A DNA stretch of 64,000 nucleotides, from contig CAXKVR010000027.1 in assembly GCA_964058845.1 (NCBI GenBank), positions 62,001 through 126,000 on the forward strand. Direction: 5' to 3'. A model generated the notes under the pieces. The model saw only the letters and a program-made list of their open reading frames with translations, made no database searches and was not told where the DNA came from. This DNA comes from Carex sylvatica (taxonomy: Eukaryota; Streptophyta; Magnoliopsida; Poales; Cyperaceae). Positions 59,796-64,000 of this stretch are shown here, piece after piece; position 1 is the first letter of the stretch; every line of letters begins with the position of its first letter. Position numbers and translations under genes: made by a program.

Positions 59796-61150
59796 TGTAA
59801 AGAAAATTAAACAAAAATAAAATTATAAGTCTGCCTCACCTCTCTATGGAAATGTTCAGATTCGATTCTCATAAAAGACCATAGAAAAAGTAATAAATAT
59901 AAAAATTATAAAGCCCTTCTTTCGAAAAAATAAACTAACATAAAAATAATAAAGAGGACGATGAATCATTAATTATCTTCGCCTCAAAATTCTTCAGAAA
60001 TTTAAATTAGTATTTTCCCTGAGGATAATCAATTTTATCTTACCAAACAAAATTCAACACCCAAATACATAAGTTGATATTGCGTGGTTGCGGCTATAAA
60101 AGAACAATGTATATATAATTTTAATTTGTATAGATGTTTTATTGTAGCAAGATAACTTTGCAAAAAAAAAAAAAAAATCAAAATCAAGGTTTATTTTAGG
60201 GAAATTTCAGTAATATAGTTTTAATTTTTTTTTTAAGAAATACTAAGTTAATTCTTAAAGTTTTATTTGTACAAATTAGTCATAACTTTCGTAAAACAAA
60301 AAACCGCCCTTCAAAATTTTTTACTCGCTCTAAATGGTTCTTGAATATTTCACAAAGAACTAAATCCTTCAGCTTCTTTTACAATAACCAAATTAGACCT
60401 TCTATTGGCCATTTTGAAAGGGGCTGACTTGGTTTTTTCATAAAATTTACAGACCAATTAGCATAGAATAGAAATCAAAGACAAATTTTATTCGTTATTC
60501 GAAAGTAAGGTCCAACAAAAAGTTTGTTGAAAAGTTCAAAAATCAATTTAATGTGAATGAAACTTCGGAGAACTAAACAAGTTTTATTTAAAGAAGTTCA
60601 TGTATTAAAATCCGAAATTTTATTTTTATTTTAAAAATGTGGGATCAACTTGTGTCATTAAAAATATAGAGTTCAGTCCAATATAATTTCAAAGAAACTT
60701 TTGATTGATAACTATTCTTTTTAAGTTAACAATTTTATTAATAAAAAACATATTTAAAACTAAAATCTGAAGAAGCTTCTTATACCCTGATACAGGATAT
60801 TCTCCTAACTCTGTCATTGTAATGATTTGTTGTGTGTTTTCAAATAATTTTGTTTTCAATATCACTTTATATTTTTCTTAATTGGGATAAAGAATATTGA
60901 ATTTGAAAGAATGAGAGACGAGTGATGTGACACATCGGTCAAAGTCCGAATTAGGAGCCTTGTATTTCTCCAAAACTGGAGACGATAGAAAGTTTGTTGA
61001 AAAGCTAAAAAATGCTGGTGGCACTAACAACATCCCGCGCCACCTCCCAGTTTTGACTCGCTTCCAAGTTCCAAGTTTCATCCTTCTCATTGTGACTTGT
61101 GAGCGGTCAATTTCAAAACAATATTACCAAACAAATCACATGTTAACAGA
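59796..61150. other. Gene-free AT-rich stretch
   Basis: No recognised gene. Short opposed frames at 60878-61157 show no domain and are probably upstream flank of the lipase gene. Confidence 0.4.
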
Positions 61151-61317
61151 AATTTAAAAAAAAAAAAAAAAACATGACAATTTCTTCCCCAGTCCATCCT
61201 CCCTCTCACCTCTGACCTTGACACCTCCCCCTTTTTAATCTCCAAAATCAACCAACAAACTGCTCAAACCATTAAACCAAAAAAATATCCCAATTTGAAA
61301 CTGATCAAAAAAAGACA

Positions 61318-61680
61318 ATGTCGGTTTGTTTCGGGCTTGAGTTCGTCCTCTGCTGCGGCTGCATGCCATGGGCATGGAAACGGTGCACCTACATTGGTGC
61401 CTATGATAGCGAGAATTGGCCTTCTGCTACGGAAGAAGACTTTGATCCGATACCGCGCATATGTAGCGGGATCCTGGCAGTTTATGAAAAAGACCTCGAA
61501 GATCCCGATTATTTGCCGCCTGAGGAGTACAGGATCCGACCAGAGTGTATTGTCAAGTGGGTTAGTTATGATGAAGCCGAGAAGAGAACGCCGCCTTATA
61601 TGATTTATGTGGATAAGGATCATAAAGAGGTTGTGTTGTCGATGCGAGGGTTGAATCTGAAGCATGGCCATAATTACAAG
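61318..61680 (+). CDS. First exon of calmodulin-binding, lipase class 3 family protein
   Basis: ATG at 61318 (context ACAATGTC) opens 121 codons ending at AAG|GTAATT (61680/61681). The pattern matches the N-terminal region of plant monoacyl/diacylglycerol-lipase-like class 3 proteins, described as calmodulin-binding heat-shock proteins: a hydrophobic CCGCMPWAWKRCTYIG start, YDSENWPSA, FDPIPRICSGILAVYE, PPYMIYVDKDHKEVVL and RGLNL. The catalytic GxSxG serine would be in later exons, which are not in this window. The predicted role is lipid ester hydrolysis by an alpha/beta-hydrolase. The first intron therefore exceeds 2.3 kb, or the gene is truncated. A pyrimidine-rich leader lies at 61180-61260. 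Confidence 0.85.
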
Positions 61681-63370
61681 GTAATTACTTAACTAATTTT
61701 AACTAATTATTAGCTTGTTATTACCTAATTTTGTTTTATCTTTTAAAATAGTAATTAAACGGAATACTACTATATATGATTCATTTTAAAAAAAAAAATT
61801 ACAAAGCTAGGGGTATAGGGTACAAGAAGAAAACAAATGAAGAAAAACTAATAATAAATATTAAAGAAAGTTTTAATAACATTATAAACAAAGAGAAAAA
61901 TAACAATATTAAAAAAACGAAATAATATAAAAGAACATGGCAGTCACAAATAGATGTTAGTTACTTAGTTTCTTTATAGTTGTTTGTCTGCCGGTGCAAT
62001 CTAAGAAGAACAAGGCAAATTAAATATTTAGCTGATAATTTCAGCAAAAAATGTTTGGTTTTTGGTAATTGATTATGACTAAAATACGTGCCTGATATTT
62101 TGTTCAGAAAGCCAACGAGTGAAAATGAAATGTCTCAAAATAGCATCTTCTATGCCAGAAGTTTTGTATATAAAATCATTTTGTTTTGTCAAACAGTGAC
62201 ATTTTCTCGGGCAAAGAATGTAGTCTGGTATTAGACAGATTAGCGATTGGTGGTTTAATTGCTGGGATATGGCAAAGCTGTCGCTGTTAAGATTTAAATT
62301 CATGGATCACTATTGATTTGATGCAGCTGGAACGATCAAATCCAAACAATCAACATTGATGTTTAATTGCCAAGGTCAACCCTGATTTTGTCTGATCCAA
62401 ACCGTCCGATTTATCATCGCGGCACTGGTTTAAAATAATTTTTTTCGTTGATAAATAGTATATTTGAAATCAGACTAAACTGTTTTTATTAATATTTAAA
62501 ATTAGAAAATTCACTTTCATCTTTTTATGTAAAAAATTAACGCGGCAGTAACAAATTGCAAAGGACATCAAGTGCTCAGATCCGAATAAATATTATCAGG
62601 AAAGTTTCTCCTTACGGGTAATTATCTTAACAACATTTTTTTACTTCATGAAGCGCAGGGATTATAGAACTGCTCTGTTGAAATCTCTCCCCTCCTTCTG
62701 GGGCAGCCGGGCAGGTTCTCCCTCTCAAAAAAAAAAGAAAAAGAAAATAAAATAATTTGCACGGGTTACGTCAATTCTAAAGTGTACCGAATAAATTTTA
62801 CAACTATGTCTTTGTCTTTAAGCTGATTTCAAAAAATGTCTCTGTCTTTAAGCAAGGTGTGGAGCACGTTCAAACTATTTTTTTTTATTTGTTTGTTTTG
62901 TTCACCCTATTAAAGTCTTAGAAGGAAAGCTGAAAAGTTGGATTAACACATGATAAGTACTGTCCACAAAATATTTTTATATGCTTTATCTTTATTTTAT
63001 CTTGCAAGTTTCTACTAATTTTAAGAAATATAATTGAATTTTAATTTTTAAGTATCAATATAAGACCATACCAAAATCTGTTAATGAAAGATTCAAAAAA
63101 GAAGCAAAAAAGAAAACATCATGTTAAATAATCGACTATTTAAATCTTTGTTTAAACAAAGATATTAATTAAATGTACGGAGCAATGTGCGCTTTGCATA
63201 GTATCATTGCCTCACTCTATATAATATTAAATTGTAAACAAATTGCAAATATTGATGTCACAATTAATTGTTAAATTAACAATCTTTCTGAACCTGAAAT
63301 CTGTCTAAAAATGTCTGCATCAACTTACAATTAATTTATAATTGACACATTCATGAATATAAAAATTATA
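61681..63370. other. Presumed intron 1 of the lipase-like gene
   Basis: AT-rich, no exon with lipase class 3 features recognised. Short open frames have no domain. Confidence 0.4.
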
Positions 63371-63754
63371 AGAAAAAATTGTGTCCATGCCACTACAAAA
63401 TCTCTAATTTTGAAAAATGTCACTACATACTTTGAATTCACGCCAATGCCATCACAAAGTTGGTTTACTTCTAATTTTGCCATTATTATACAATTTTTAT
63501 ACTATTTTGATTAAAAAATGATAATAGCATAACTGTGCATTCATTTTAATTGAGGGGTATAATCGGAAATACAGAAATACGTATTTCAAAACAGAATTTC
63601 TCAGATTATTTTTAATCAAAATAGTATAAAAATTGTATAATAATGGCAAAATTAGAAGTAAACCAACTTTGTGATGGCATTGGCGTGAATTCAAAGTATG
63701 TAGTGACATTTTTCAAAATTAGAGGTTTTGTAGTGGCATGGACACAATTTTTCC
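63371..63754. mobile_element. Foldback MITE, 384 bp, 8-bp TSD
   Basis: Arms about 63371-63520 and 63605-63754 are inverted copies (AAATTGTGTCCATGCCAC, GAATTCACGCCAATGCCATC, AATTTTTATACTATTTTGAT). AAATTATA flanks both sides (63363-63370, 63755-63762). It lies in the presumed lipase intron. The 8-bp TSD would suit hAT, but the termini are not typical. Confidence 0.75.
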
Positions 63755-63762
63755 AAATTATA

Positions 63763-64000
63763 AATTATAAATTACCATCATAATTCGAACATTAGTGAAT
63801 AGTGATATCTTTTTTGCCAATTAAGTTCGTGAAATTTGCACGTGAGTAATGGGCTTTTAAATTTTTGATAGTTGATAGTGAATAATAGTTGCATTTACAT
63901 TCTTAGTTGTATTCAATTAAAATAGAGAACGTATGAATCATTAATTATTGATGATATAGTTAGTCTTTCAGAAAAGTATTCGTGCATAAAATAGGACAAC
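63763..64000. other. Non-coding window end
   Basis: AT-rich, nothing recognised. Confidence 0.3.

Noticed and set aside
59831..59885. SINE B-box-like GATTCGATTC
   Set aside because: No A box at the right distance and no terminal A-tail or TSD.

Overview
This is an angiosperm nuclear genome window. It is AT-rich and split into intron-containing genes and dense transposon debris. I cannot assign a species. Four host loci can be read with splice junctions. (1) A minus-strand SET-domain lysine methyltransferase of the Rubisco-LSMT family (14360-17244, 5 exons, 483 aa). (2) A plus-strand condensin I subunit CAP-G (33835-42603, 12 exons, 1031 aa). (3) A minus-strand ALY/THO4 mRNA-export adaptor (43238-47405, 6 coding exons, 285 aa). 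(4) The first coding exon of a plus-strand calmodulin-binding, lipase-class-3-type protein (61318-61680), whose remaining exons lie past the right edge. CAP-G and ALY are neighbours in tail-to-tail orientation about 0.6 kb apart. In all three complete models the reading phase is preserved through every junction, which is the main support for them.

Layout. 1-14300 is transposon-derived: a broken Ulp1-like protease fragment, an inverted-repeat-bounded element, a 1 kb near-perfect foldback with a target-site duplication (TSD), an LTR-like segment, a poly(C) run, a CACTA terminus and a long 18-bp minisatellite. 14300-17300 is the SET gene. 18700-28500 holds a decayed Ty1-copia element: broken gag, protease and integrase, and an RT cut short. 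A plant env-like/'putative plant transposon protein' ORF follows on the same strand, then LTR-like non-coding sequence with a PBS-like site. 28600-33500 carries another LTR-like copy and small foldback elements. 33600-48200 is the gene island. 48200-59800 is a striking array of foldback elements, many embedded in TA microsatellites and some nested in one another. 59800-64000 contains the lipase exon and one more foldback MITE.

The most interesting signal is the small (about 370-435 bp) foldback family called 'B' here, with at least nine copies (30438, 39788, 50376, 50832, 51301, 51754, 58289, 58742, 59195). The copies share one inverted core, centred on the words TGTGCTTGGAGACCAAATTT and TTTTTTACTATTT, but carry quite different terminal modules and at least two types of central module. 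They look like mosaics of end, core and centre. Six copies have perfect 9-10 bp TSDs, a Mutator-type length, and most sit in (TA)n tracts. A second family, 'A' (10931, 30007, 31910, 57101), has the same architecture with its own core.

Reading limits: all homology calls come from motif recognition in translated sequence. No database search, alignment program or folding program was run.
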